64,000 bases of DNA, taken from contig OZ244780.1 in assembly GCA_965219565.1 (NCBI GenBank), positions 868,001 to 932,000 on the forward strand, given 5' to 3'. The position numbers and the translations under genes are program-made. The DNA is from DAOUJI01 sp965219565. Its GTDB lineage: Bacteria; Chloroflexota; Dehalococcoidia; Lucifugimonadales; JAGWBF01. The notes under the pieces were generated by a model that saw only the letters and a program-made list of their open reading frames with translations, was not told the DNA's origin and did no database searches. The first letter of the stretch is position 1; every line of letters starts with the position of its first letter. Below, piece by piece: positions 7,168-15,437 of the stretch.

Positions 7168-9450
7168 ATGACTTCCAACATCGTTTTGTCCAACGTGGAA
7201 TATGACGTAGTGGGCACTCGACCGGTCCGGCCCGACGGGGTGGACAAGGTGACTGGCCGGGCGGAATACGGGGCAGACATAAAGCTGACCGGTCTCCTCC
7301 ACGCCAAGATACTCCGAAGCCCCCACGCTCACGCCCGCATCAAGTCCATCGACACTAGCGCCGCTGAGGCCTACCCGGGCGTCTACGCGGTGGTAACGGG
7401 TAAAGACCTGCCTTTCTCGTCCAAGACCAGAGAGGGGCTGGGGAACGGCTACCTCCCGTTGAAGTTCAAGAGCGACAACGTCCTCGCTTCAAACAAGGTG
7501 CAGTACAAGGGACACGCCGTCGCCGCCGTTGCCGCCGTCAACCCCCACGTGGCCGAGGAAGCCACGGAGCTAATCAAGGTGGACTACGAGGTCCTTCCTG
7601 CCCTTACCAACGCCAGGGACGCGATGAAAGAGGACGCTGTCCTGGTGCACGATGACAACTTGTACACCTCCGGGTTGGAAGGCAAGTCCGAGAAGCCCAG
7701 CAACATAGCTTCCCACTCCCGGTTCGAGCTTGGCGACTTGGACGAAGGGTTCTCCAAGGCTGACGTAGTCGTGGAGCACGAGTTCGACACCAAGACGGTC
7801 CACCAGGGTTACATTGAGCCGCACACGGCCACGGCCTACTGGAACAAGGATGGCCAGTTGGACATCTGGTGCAGCACCCAGGGCCCCTTCTGGGTCCGGC
7901 GGGACACCGCAGAGCTGCTGGACCACCCCGTCTCTAGGATCAAGGTGACGCCGATGGAAATCGGAGGCGGATTCGGCGGCAAGATTCCCGTATACCTTGA
8001 GCCGGTGGCGTCCCTGCTGTCGGCCAAGTCGGGCCACCCGGTGAAGGTGACCATGACCAGAGCTGAGGTGTTCGAGTCTTCGGGACCCGGCGCAGGCGCC
8101 TGGATGCGGGTCAAGATAGGCGCCACTAAGGACGGAATGCTCACTGCCATGCAGGCCGAGTACGCCTTCGAGGCCGGAGCTTTCCCCGGCTCTCCCGTGG
8201 GCCAGGCCGCAACCTGCGGCTTCTCGGCCTACGACTTCCCCAACGGTCGAGCCGACGCCTACGACGTGATCACCAACAAACCCAAGACGGCGGCCTACCG
8301 CGCTCCCGGATCGCCACAGGCCTCCTTCGCGGTTGAAACCGTCGTGGACGAAATCTGCGAGAAGATCGGCGTGGACCCGGTGGAGTTCAGGTTGAAGAAC
8401 GCGGCCATAGACGGCACCCGCAAGATCGAAGGTCCCGTCCTCCGCAACGTCACCCAGGTGGAGTGCATCAACGCGCTGATGGACCATGACCACTACAAGA
8501 CCAAGCTGGAAGGAAAGAACCGGGGCCGTGGCGTGGCCACGGGCTTCTGGGGCAACGCCAACCTCCAGTCCAGCGCCACTCTCACAGTGGAACCCGACGG
8601 AACCATAAGCATGTTGGAAGGCTCCGTGGACATTGGCGGCACCAGGGCGTCCATCGCCATGCAGGCGGCAGAGGCCCTGGAACTGCCCTTCTCGGACATC
8701 AAGCCGACAGTGGCCGACACCGACTCGGTGGGCTACACCGCAGTCACCGGAGGCAGCCGGACTGCATTCGCCACCGGATGGGCGGCCATTGACGCCGCTG
8801 AAGACGTAAAACGGCAGATGATCGAGCGGGCCGCCAAGATATGGGACACGGACGTGGAAAACGTCCAGTACTCCAAGGGTGTGTTCACTCACGGCGCCGA
8901 CCCGGAACTCAAGATGACCTTCAAGGAGCTGGCTGGGCGCCTCATAGGGACCGGTGGCGGCGTCGCAGCCTCGGCCAGCGTAGAGCCCACCGGCCAGGCC
9001 GTGTCTGTCGGCACCCACATCGTGGACGTAGAGGTGGACCCGGATACGGGCAAGGTGACCATTCTCCGCTACACAGCGGTGCAAGACGCCGGGAAAGCCA
9101 TCCACCCCTCCTACGTGGAAGGGCAGATGCAGGGCGGAGTCGTCCAGGGAATAGGCTGGGCCCTCAACGAGGAGTACTACTTCAACGACAACGGCCAGAT
9201 GGTCAACTCCAGCCTCCTCGATTACCGGATGCCCACCAGCCTGGACCTCCCAATGATTGACACCATCATCGTCGAGCAGGCCAACCCCGGCCACCGCTAC
9301 GGCGCTAAGGGAGTGGGCGAGATACCGATAGTCCCGCCCATGGCCGCCATAGCCAACGCCATATACGACGCCGTGGGTGTCAGGATGAAGGTCCTGCCCA
9401 TGAGCCCCGGAGCAGTGCTGGAAGCTCTCTGGGAGAAAAACGGGGGCTAG
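7168..9450 (+). CDS. Molybdenum hydroxylase large subunit (xanthine dehydrogenase / aldehyde oxidase family)
   Basis: This is the Moco-binding catalytic subunit, 760 aa from the ATG at 7168, chosen because GGAGGTGG lies 7 nt upstream (the open frame extends to 7009). It begins with the typical VVGTRPVRPDGVDKVTG segment. Later come GGGFGGK (molybdopterin contact), AYRAPGSPQASFAVE (substrate/Moco loop; not the CO-dehydrogenase AYRCSFR form) and GAKGVGEIPIVPP with the catalytic Glu. No FAD-binding or 2Fe-2S subunit is adjacent, so partners must be encoded elsewhere or be absent. A MoaD-like gene follows after 3 nt. The substrate is unknown. It is clearly paralogous to the protein at 17828-20137. 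Confidence 0.93.
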   Translation: MTSNIVLSNVEYDVVGTRPVRPDGVDKVTGRAEYGADIKLTGLLHAKILRSPHAHARIKSIDTSAAEAYPGVYAVVTGKDLPFSSKTREGLGNGYLPLKFKSDNVLASNKVQYKGHAVAAVAAVNPHVAEEATELIKVDYEVLPALTNARDAMKEDAVLVHDDNLYTSGLEGKSEKPSNIASHSRFELGDLDEGFSKADVVVEHEFDTKTVHQGYIEPHTATAYWNKDGQLDIWCSTQGPFWVRRDTAELLDHPVSRIKVTPMEIGGGFGGKIPVYLEPVASLLSAKSGHPVKVTMTRAEVFESSGPGAGAWMRVKIGATKDGMLTAMQAEYAFEAGAFPGSPVGQAATCGFSAYDFPNGRADAYDVITNKPKTAAYRAPGSPQASFAVETVVDEICEKIGVDPVEFRLKNAAIDGTRKIEGPVLRNVTQVECINALMDHDHYKTKLEGKNRGRGVATGFWGNANLQSSATLTVEPDGTISMLEGSVDIGGTRASIAMQAAEALELPFSDIKPTVADTDSVGYTAVTGGSRTAFATGWAAIDAAEDVKRQMIERAAKIWDTDVENVQYSKGVFTHGADPELKMTFKELAGRLIGTGGGVAASASVEPTGQAVSVGTHIVDVEVDPDTGKVTILRYTAVQDAGKAIHPSYVEGQMQGGVVQGIGWALNEEYYFNDNGQMVNSSLLDYRMPTSLDLPMIDTIIVEQANPGHRYGAKGVGEIPIVPPMAAIANAIYDAVGVRMKVLPMSPGAVLEALWEKNGG

Positions 9451-9453
9451 CGT

Positions 9454-9717
9454 ATGCCCACGGTGTTCATACCCACCATGCTCCAGAAGCTGACGGACGG
9501 CGTCAAACAAATAGATATGGAAGCTTCCAACGTCCGTCAAGTAGTAGAGCGGCTTGAGGAGCAGTTCCCCGGTATGAAGGAGCGGCTGGTAGAGGATGGA
9601 AACATCCGCTCCAATATCCAGGTGGCCGTGGATGGTGAGATAGCCAACATGGGCATCCTGGAGAAGGTGGGAGAGAGCAGCGAGGTCCACTTCGTGCCGG
9701 CCATCGGAGGCGGCTGA
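9454..9717 (+). CDS. MoaD/ThiS-like ubiquitin-fold sulfur carrier
   Basis: This small protein of 87 aa has the beta-grasp pattern of MoaD/ThiS: MPTVFIPTMLQKLTDG, a variable middle, and a C-terminal tail ending in Gly-Gly-Gly. That tail is where family members are adenylated and thiocarboxylated. It starts 3 nt after the Mo-hydroxylase stop, so it is co-translated with a Moco enzyme, which favours a role in molybdopterin sulfur transfer. A ThiS-like or other sulfur-carrier role is possible. A strong terminator follows. Confidence 0.82.
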   Translation: MPTVFIPTMLQKLTDGVKQIDMEASNVRQVVERLEEQFPGMKERLVEDGNIRSNIQVAVDGEIANMGILEKVGESSEVHFVPAIGGG

Positions 9718-9748
9718 GCCGTCCGGCGTAAAGCATACACACGAATGA

Positions 9749-9787
9749 AGGCCGCCACTAAAGTTAGTGGCGGCCTGCTTTTTTGCC
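9749..9787 (+). terminator. Rho-independent terminator after Mo-hydroxylase/MoaD operon
   Basis: The 13-nt arms AGGCCGCCACTAA and TTAGTGGCGGCCT are perfectly complementary, with a tight AAAGTT-type apex, and are followed by GCTTTTTTGCC. Confidence 0.9.
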
Positions 9788-9869
9788 TCATAGGCGGTTG
9801 GCGCTGGCTGCAAAGTGGGCCTTAAGACGGATGCAGTAAGCCGCCGAAACCTAAGTTATAGTCTTGGAC

Positions 9870-10484
9870 TCATCTATTTCCATAGATATCCTTTACGCCA
9901 TTGTCATCATCCGCCACCGTGGTGAGTTTACACGCACCATCGGGCCACGTTACCGCTTCCGTATGAGAGGGGTCATGGTCCAACGCAATCAAGTGACTAG
10001 ACTCGTGGATGGTAACGATTCGTACGTCGGCATCCTCATTATTCCAATCGACTGTACAAGAGCTATCATCCCAACTCCATTCTCGGTTCAGAGTGATCGA
10101 CGAAAACCAAACTCTCCCAGCGTTGTTGCGAAGGTTCACGGTTACTCCTGGTGCATTATCGTAGCCGAGATCGGAAAAATTCCCAGAGTGCACATAGGCG
10201 TCGTCATCAGTGCTTTCATCGACATCGAAGTCTGCTCCGGTGTTCAAGTCATCCCATTGGTACATACCTTGCCGGATATGGTGCCGAGTTGAAGCTGGAA
10301 AGCCATGCTGCGCTTGATTATCCTCAAACTGACTATCCCATGTGACTTGATTCTCGACCCGTTGGTATAGAACGATATAGGCGGAAGCAGAATGGTGGGA
10401 TAGGAGCATCAATCCTGCCACATACACGATGGCAATCAGGGGAAGAACTAGAGCCAGTTTTCGAGAAGAAAGGAGGTTTACCAT
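9870..10484 (-). CDS. Secreted matrixin-like zinc metalloprotease
   Basis: This 204-aa protein has an N-terminal signal peptide (hydrophobic residues about 9-28, ASA-Y cleavage site near 35). The zinc motif HESSHLIALDH is at residues 160-170 and matches HExxHxxGxxH except that the Gly is Ala. The tail DDDNGVKDIYG matches the C-terminal helix of M10 matrixins. The usual Met-turn Met is not seen; the corresponding stretch reads AVTWPDGACK. It would act outside the cell. It follows the 215-aa gene by 46 nt in the same direction, so the two are probably co-transcribed. Proteolytic activity is inferred only from the motif. Confidence 0.75.
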   Translation of the reverse strand: MVNLLSSRKLALVLPLIAIVYVAGLMLLSHHSASAYIVLYQRVENQVTWDSQFEDNQAQHGFPASTRHHIRQGMYQWDDLNTGADFDVDESTDDDAYVHSGNFSDLGYDNAPGVTVNLRNNAGRVWFSSITLNREWSWDDSSCTVDWNNEDADVRIVTIHESSHLIALDHDPSHTEAVTWPDGACKLTTVADDDNGVKDIYGNR

Positions 10485-10530
10485 CTGACGACTCTCCTAG
10501 TTAAGGATTTGAGAAGGGGTTCGCGGTGTC

Positions 10531-11178
10531 TTACTGGAGTTGCTGTAAGAGCTCTTCCATTGGGATGTCTTTGATGGGCCCCTGGGCAACGTTACCCTTA
10601 ACAACTAGATGCAGCCTTGGGTAGAGAGCATCCGGCTCTACATTGTGCGGGGGACTGCCGTGTTCCGCTTTCCCGAGAAATACAATGATCCGACTACCTT
10701 CTTCGAAGGTCTCATTCCCCGCATAGATAAGAGCCGTATCGCCAACCCGGCCACCGACGAACGAAAACTTGAGCGTGTCCCCTACGGACTCCCCTTTGAA
10801 AACTTGCTTCACCGAAAGTTGGACCGGTGTACGAATCTGGACGGAGGCATCCTTCGCCACCTCTTTAGTGACTACGCCCGGACCGGCTGGATCGGTAGTG
10901 GTCCACCGTGCAGGATACAGATGGTCGATTACCCCTTCTACAACCAGTTCCGAGCTTTCCAATGCTCTCGAAAAGTCATCTGGCTGTCCTACGTATGGGA
11001 TCGTATGTATTATTTTCTCGGCTCCAACGGCGTATTGAGGAAGGCCATGTGTGTCGGAACTTTTGTCCTGCACAACGAAGCCGTAGTAGCTGCCGACTGC
11101 AGCGATAGATAGGGCGATGATGGCGCTGAATGCAACCCACAACACTCGACGGCTGGGTAGACCAGTTGAAACTTTCAT
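10531..11178 (-). CDS. Membrane-anchored extracytoplasmic protein of unknown function
   Basis: This 215-aa protein has one N-terminal hydrophobic segment (about residues 12-36) and a beta-rich outer domain: SSELVVEGVID, RTPVQLSVKQVFKG, VGDTLKFSFVGG and GSRIIVFLGKAE. I do not recognise a named family. The pattern resembles small extracytoplasmic OB- or beta-sandwich domains of unassigned function. It precedes the matrixin-like protease by 46 nt and may be a substrate, inhibitor or surface partner, but that is inference from position. The start is preceded by GGGAGGAGG. Confidence 0.7.
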   Translation of the reverse strand: MKVSTGLPSRRVLWVAFSAIIALSIAAVGSYYGFVVQDKSSDTHGLPQYAVGAEKIIHTIPYVGQPDDFSRALESSELVVEGVIDHLYPARWTTTDPAGPGVVTKEVAKDASVQIRTPVQLSVKQVFKGESVGDTLKFSFVGGRVGDTALIYAGNETFEEGSRIIVFLGKAEHGSPPHNVEPDALYPRLHLVVKGNVAQGPIKDIPMEELLQQLQ

Positions 11179-11294
11179 GTTTCCTCCTCCCGCTGCTTAG
11201 GGGCCTGCTTCGCGCAGCGTCAATCGATTAATTGATTTAGTTTATCATAAAATAGCATGGACCACAATGGCATGTGCGTTTTGGTCATGCTGGC

Positions 11295-11322
11295 TTGACA
11301 TCCCTTGCAGACGTGTTATGCT
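11295..11322 (+). promoter_or_regulatory. Sigma70-type promoter of the cysH leader
   Basis: TTGACA at 11295-11300, a 16-nt spacer and TATGCT at 11317-11322 predict transcription from about 11329. That leaves a leader of about 225 nt before cysH. Confidence 0.72.
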
Positions 11323-11328
11323 TTTGTG

Positions 11329-11555
11329 CGATGTTTCCCGCTCGGTTCGGAGACGATTTGCACCACTTGTGTACCCGCCCCCAATAGTCGGGGCAGGTTA
11401 CGAATCGTAAATTCCGGAATCCTAAACTGTGCCCGTCAAGCTAAGGCGAGCGCAGTTTTTGTTTGTGCGGCGCGACGATTGGGGCCCCTTGAATCGTAAG
11501 CCCGGTCCGGCAGCCCAATCTTAAGACGGGAGAAAACCCGACAGAGGTAAGAATC
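11329..11555 (+). other. Structured 5' leader of cysH, candidate riboregulator
   Basis: This untranslated region contains a hairpin at 11373-11398 (arms ACCCGCCCC and GGGGCAGGT with one C-A mismatch), the terminator-like hairpin at 11424-11460, and a further inverted repeat ACGATT/AATCGT around 11475-11498. The nonamer GAATCGTAA occurs twice (11402-11410 and 11491-11499). I cannot match it to a known riboswitch class; the SAM-I core is not visible. The ribosome-binding site AGAGGTAAG precedes the ATG. The rest of the gap, 11179-11328, holds the divergent upstream region of the 215-aa gene. Confidence 0.5.
11424..11460 (+). terminator. Terminator-like hairpin inside the cysH leader
   Basis: Arms AAACTGTGC and GCGCAGTTT (9 bp, one G-U pair) enclose a 17-nt loop and are followed by TTGTTTG. 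Because it lies downstream of a good promoter and upstream of cysH, it fits an attenuator or riboswitch expression platform. It could also end a short independent RNA. Confidence 0.6.
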
Positions 11556-12278
11556 ATGAGCATTAGCCCAAGCACGGAAAACGTTATAGAGCTGGTGGAC
11601 GGGCTGCATTTCGCCCAGAAAGTGGAGCGGGCCCTGGACCTGATCAATGACTCGTACCAGAAGTTCGGCGACAAGATGGTGGTCGCCAACAGCCTGGGCA
11701 AGGACTCGGTAGTCGTCTGGCACTTGGCCAAGCGGGTCAGCGCCAACATTCCCGGTTTCATCATCACGACCCGGTACAAGCCCGCTGAGACCGTCAACTT
11801 CATGCACCAGCAGGTGGGTCAGTACCCCGAGCTCAAGGTCTTCAAGAACGACTCACAGCAGCCGGAAGCGCTTTACGCCTCCGACCCCGACCTTTGCTGC
11901 TACAACCTGAAGGTGCTTCCCACGAGGCAGGCCGTCGAGGATATGGACGTGGAGTGCTGGGTGACCGGTCTCCGGTGCACCGAAGGCCGCACGCGCACTG
12001 ACTTCCAGGAAATCGAGGAGCGGGACGAGGGGCTGATGAAGCTTAATCCCATCCTGATTTGGCACGAGCGGGAGGTGTGGCAATACATAGCCCTCCACCA
12101 GGTCGCTGTGAACCCTCTGTACACACAGGGCTACCGGTCCCTGGGTTGTGCGCCCTGCACCCGCATCTCCAGCGGACCGGATGAAAGAGCCGGCCGCTGG
12201 GTGGGCACCAGCAAATGCGGTGGCGAGTGCGGCATCCACACACGCCCTCTGAAGATGGCCGTAGAACCTAAGATCTAG
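11556..12278 (+). CDS. cysH: Assimilatory adenylylsulfate/phosphoadenylylsulfate reductase
   Basis: This enzyme reduces APS or PAPS to sulfite in sulfate assimilation. The protein is 240 aa. The PP-loop SLGKDS is at about residues 46-51. The four cysteines that bind the 4Fe-4S cluster in APS-type reductases are present as C114-C115 and C198-C201, and the catalytic Cys is C225 in the C-terminal ECGIH motif. The cluster cysteines favour APS as substrate. No sulfate adenylyltransferase or sulfite reductase gene is adjacent. Expression is probably controlled by its long leader. Confidence 0.92.
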   Translation: MSISPSTENVIELVDGLHFAQKVERALDLINDSYQKFGDKMVVANSLGKDSVVVWHLAKRVSANIPGFIITTRYKPAETVNFMHQQVGQYPELKVFKNDSQQPEALYASDPDLCCYNLKVLPTRQAVEDMDVECWVTGLRCTEGRTRTDFQEIEERDEGLMKLNPILIWHEREVWQYIALHQVAVNPLYTQGYRSLGCAPCTRISSGPDERAGRWVGTSKCGGECGIHTRPLKMAVEPKI

Positions 12279-12309
12279 CTCTCCTCAGAGAGGAATCTAT
12301 CCGAAAAGA

Positions 12310-12340
12310 GCCGGGCCCTGTACCCAGGGGCCCGGCTTCC
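12310..12340 (+). terminator. Rho-independent terminator of cysH
   Basis: Perfect arms GCCGGGCCC and GGGCCCGGC with a 9-nt loop end at 12336 and are followed by TTCCTGTTT. The hairpin lies 32 nt after the cysH stop. Confidence 0.8.
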
Positions 12341-12418
12341 TGTTTAATGTCTTACGGATGGAAAAAACCAAACAAACCGGATATAGTGCTAAGACAGCGT
12401 GGCGAACTATGGATCGAC

Positions 12419-12504
12419 GCCGAAGTGGCGGAATGGTAGACGCGCCGGTCTCAAAAACCGGTGGGGGCAACCCCGTGTCGGTTCGAATCCGACCTTCGGC
12501 ACCA
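12419..12504 (+). tRNA. tRNA-Leu (anticodon CAA)
   Basis: The acceptor stem GCCGAAG pairs with CTTCGGC, the D-arm carries GGTAGA, the anticodon stem CCGGT/ACCGG encloses loop CTCAAAA (anticodon CAA), a long class-II variable arm GGGGGCAACCCC is present, and the T-arm is GTCGGTTCGAATCCGAC. The 3' CCA is encoded. It reads UUG leucine codons. Confidence 0.97.
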
Positions 12505-12656
12505 GCTTCCAGCAGGACACAGGCGGAAGCCCGTCTTTCCCGGCTGTTGCGGCGAGGTCCATTTGGTGATCGGCATAGATGAGTGTACGTTCTGATTCTA
12601 AAATGGCTTGCACCTCCGTTAAGACCTAAACCGCAAGCCTTGAAAAGGAGGCGGCA

Positions 12657-13712
12657 ATGGCCAACCGAGCATGGGTATACAGGGGAGGCTCCCAGTGGAC
12701 TATGGAAGACGCTCCAACCCCTGAGCCGAGGGCTGGAGAGGCGCTAATTAAAATCGGCGGCGTCGGCTTCTGCGGCTCGGAACGTCGGTTTGAAAAGGAG
12801 GCTGGGGAGCTCCTCGGCCCGGACGAGACGGCTACCCTTCCCTGGGTTGGGGGCAAAGGGCATGAGGTCGCCGGAGTTGTGGAGGAAACTGGCGTCGGAG
12901 TGGTCAACTGTAAGCCTGGAGACAGGGTGGCTATCCTGCATAACATGGGATGCAAGCGATGCCGCTATTGCACGTCGGGATTCGAGAACAACTGCCCCAC
13001 TCCTAGAGAACGGGTCCATCTTGCGGGGTACCAGGGCTACATGGCTGTGCCCTCGGCTCTGGCCTTTCAAATTCCCGACGACATGTCCATAGAAGAAGCG
13101 GCGATGGTGGAACCCTGCGCCATAGGAGTCCACGCGGCTGAGAGAAGGGCCAAGGTAGGCCCCGGCGAGACGGTCGTGGTCCTGGGAGTGGGCCAGATAG
13201 GGGCCTTTGCGGCCCAGATGGCCAGGATTTCCGGCGGCAGAATAATTGCCGTGGAACCCAGAGGCTTGGCGCGCCAGTCGGCGGCGGACCTGGGATTCGA
13301 CGTCATCGTGGACCCCTCCACCGAAAACGTCGTAGAAGCCGTTATGGATGAAACCGGCGGCAGAGGAGCCGACGTGGTGATGGAATGCGCCGGCATTCCT
13401 GGAAACTACAACAATCAGATGCTGGAAATGCTTGCCCCATGCAGCCGCATTGTCCAGGTGGGACACTGGGGAACAGGCAGCCCCATAACGTTGGACCTAC
13501 TGAAGCTGTTCAACACCGAGAGCAGTTTGATAACCTCCAGGACATGTCTTGGAGCGGACTACGACCGGACCCTAGACCTGGTCCGGATGGGACGCATGAA
13601 GCTGAACTGGATGGGCGGGACAGCAATACGTTCCTATCCTATGGAGGACTTCGTCGATGGCCGCAAGGAATGGCTGGACGAGCAGCACATGCTCTACGTG
13701 ATGACTCCATGA
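12657..13712 (+). CDS. Zinc-dependent medium-chain alcohol/polyol dehydrogenase
   Basis: NAD(P)-dependent oxidoreductase of the MDR superfamily, 351 aa. The catalytic zinc ligands are C39 (GFCGS) and H69-E70 (GKGHE), with E152 as a possible further ligand. The four structural-zinc cysteines are C99, C102, C105 and C113. The Rossmann motif GVGQIG is at 177-182. AAGGAGG lies 6 nt before the ATG. It resembles sorbitol/threonine-type dehydrogenases, but the substrate cannot be fixed. A 71-aa unknown gene follows after 51 nt. Confidence 0.92.
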   Translation: MANRAWVYRGGSQWTMEDAPTPEPRAGEALIKIGGVGFCGSERRFEKEAGELLGPDETATLPWVGGKGHEVAGVVEETGVGVVNCKPGDRVAILHNMGCKRCRYCTSGFENNCPTPRERVHLAGYQGYMAVPSALAFQIPDDMSIEEAAMVEPCAIGVHAAERRAKVGPGETVVVLGVGQIGAFAAQMARISGGRIIAVEPRGLARQSAADLGFDVIVDPSTENVVEAVMDETGGRGADVVMECAGIPGNYNNQMLEMLAPCSRIVQVGHWGTGSPITLDLLKLFNTESSLITSRTCLGADYDRTLDLVRMGRMKLNWMGGTAIRSYPMEDFVDGRKEWLDEQHMLYVMTP

Positions 13713-13763
13713 CCACTTATCGATAGGATATGTTTGACCCACACTTGGCGTGAAGGAGCCGCT

Positions 13764-13979
13764 ATGGTCCAAGGAGCTAAGGCCACCTGGTTCGTAGTCT
13801 CGGATGAGAACCAGCCGATGGGACAAGTGAGCAAAGAAGCGGCGGATGCCGTGCCCACGGTGGGCGGCGCCGTGGCGGGCCTCAATGAAGGGAAGCAGGG
13901 CACGGTCGTGGAGTTCAACGAGTTGGCTCCGAGTTGTGGGGCCCGCAGATTCAAAGTGGTTGTAAAGGCTTTGAGCTAG
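13764..13979 (+). CDS. Small protein of unknown function
   Basis: This is 71 aa from the ATG at 13764, chosen because GAAGGAG lies 6 nt upstream; the open frame extends upstream to 13734. It has no signal peptide or membrane segment and one Cys (in APSCGARRFKVVVKALS). I do not recognise a family. It lies between the alcohol dehydrogenase and the glycine-betaine importer and points the same way as both. Good ribosome-binding site and coding-like composition make it likely real. Confidence 0.6.
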   Translation: MVQGAKATWFVVSDENQPMGQVSKEAADAVPTVGGAVAGLNEGKQGTVVEFNELAPSCGARRFKVVVKALS

Positions 13980-14110
13980 GCCCTGGCCTCTCGGACATTA
14001 CAACCATCGAGACGATTTCATGTTAAAATAAGCCAACCTTTTTCAACCCATGGGTCGCGGCCAGGCTGTGGCTCATCAACCGACCGGTCTATCCATAGGA
14101 AGGGAGCGCT

Positions 14111-15370
14111 ATGGCGGTAGAAGCTCCAGGCAGGACGTATGTTGAGAACCGAAGCGGCGGCTCTAACGGTCTGAACGAACCTACAATTTCAGTCAAGGAC
14201 CTGTGGAAGGTCTACGGGAAGAATCCCCAGCAGGCTCTCAACTCCGAGAACTCCGGGCTGGGCAAACGCGATATGCAGGAGAACCTCGGCCTGGTTGTAG
14301 CGCTCCAGCAGGTCACTTTCGACGTTCACCGTGGAGAGACCTTCGTCGTAATGGGTCTGTCGGGAAGCGGAAAGTCAACCCTGGTGCGCTGCCTCACCCG
14401 GCTCATAGAACCTACGTCGGGCGAGATAATGGTGGACGGGGAAGACATTATCAAAGCCGACGACCAACGGCTGACCGAGTTCAGGCGGGGGAAAGTGGCT
14501 ATGGTGTTCCAGCACTACGGGCTTCTGCCTCACCGCAACGTAATTGACAACGCTTCCTGGGGCCTTGAAATTAGAGGAGTGGAAAAGCTGGACAGATACT
14601 CCAAAACGCTCGAGATTCTGGAACTGGTGGGCCTGGACGGCTGGGAAAAGGCGTATCCCAGAGAACTCAGCGGAGGCATGCAGCAAAGGGTCGGCCTGGC
14701 CAGAGCTTTGGCCATGGACCCGGACATCCTGCTGATGGACGAGCCCTTCAGCGGACTGGACCCGCTCATCCGGAGGCACATGCAGGACGAATTGGTTCGG
14801 TTGCAGCAGGAGCTCAACAAGACCATCGTGTTCATCACCCACGACTTGGCCGAGGCCCTGAAGCTGGGAGACCGCATCGCTATTATGCGGGATGGGGCCG
14901 TAGTGCAGATAGGACAGCCCGAAGATATCGTGCTCAGCCCGGAAGACGATTACGTGGCCGAGTTCACCCAGGACGTCCGCAAGGAGTCCATCTTGACAGC
15001 CAGCCACGTGATGGAGGACCCCTCTACGGTCATTCCGTCATGCAAGGGTCCGCAGGAAGCTCTCCAGGCAATGCGCGGCGACGCCTCCGACTTGGCGTTG
15101 GTGCTGGACGATGACGACACCTACCTGGGAATGCTCACCATCGAACAGGCCCATGCCGCTCTCCAAGCAGGCGTGGACAAGCTGGGGGACCATATCGAGC
15201 GTTACCTATACACCGATCCCGAACCCATCTCCAACGACATCGCTCTGGAGCAACTGATACCCATCTGCATGTCCAGCGACTATCCGATCCCCGTAGTGGA
15301 TGAAGACGGCAAGCTGATGGGAGTCGTGCGGCGCTACGCAGTCGCCGAGGCCATTTCAGAGAACCAATAG
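14111..15370 (+). CDS. proV: Glycine betaine/proline ABC transporter ATP-binding protein with CBS domains
   Basis: ATPase of an osmoprotectant-type importer, 419 aa. An N-terminal extension is followed by the ABC domain: Walker A GLSGSGKST at 82-90, signature LSGGMQQRVGLARA, Walker B ILLMDEPFSGLD and H-loop ITHD. The C-terminal part (about residues 290-415) is a CBS pair, which in ProV/OpuA relatives senses ionic strength or nucleotides. It opens the set ATPase, permease, binding protein. The ligand class (quaternary amines such as glycine betaine, choline or proline betaine) follows from the family; the exact ligand is inference. Confidence 0.92.
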   Translation: MAVEAPGRTYVENRSGGSNGLNEPTISVKDLWKVYGKNPQQALNSENSGLGKRDMQENLGLVVALQQVTFDVHRGETFVVMGLSGSGKSTLVRCLTRLIEPTSGEIMVDGEDIIKADDQRLTEFRRGKVAMVFQHYGLLPHRNVIDNASWGLEIRGVEKLDRYSKTLEILELVGLDGWEKAYPRELSGGMQQRVGLARALAMDPDILLMDEPFSGLDPLIRRHMQDELVRLQQELNKTIVFITHDLAEALKLGDRIAIMRDGAVVQIGQPEDIVLSPEDDYVAEFTQDVRKESILTASHVMEDPSTVIPSCKGPQEALQAMRGDASDLALVLDDDDTYLGMLTIEQAHAALQAGVDKLGDHIERYLYTDPEPISNDIALEQLIPICMSSDYPIPVVDEDGKLMGVVRRYAVAEAISENQ

Positions 15371-15437
15371 CTCTTCCACTCCACCAAAGGGACCGCTCCA
15401 ACTTTCGGCCAAGACGACCTATTTCAGGAGGCATCCT

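Noticed and set aside
7570..9813. 747-codon open frame on the minus strand opposite the first Mo-hydroxylase
   Set aside because: It is His/Gly/Val-rich with no recognisable domain and mirrors codon bias of the real gene on the plus strand, which has a ribosome-binding site and all family motifs.
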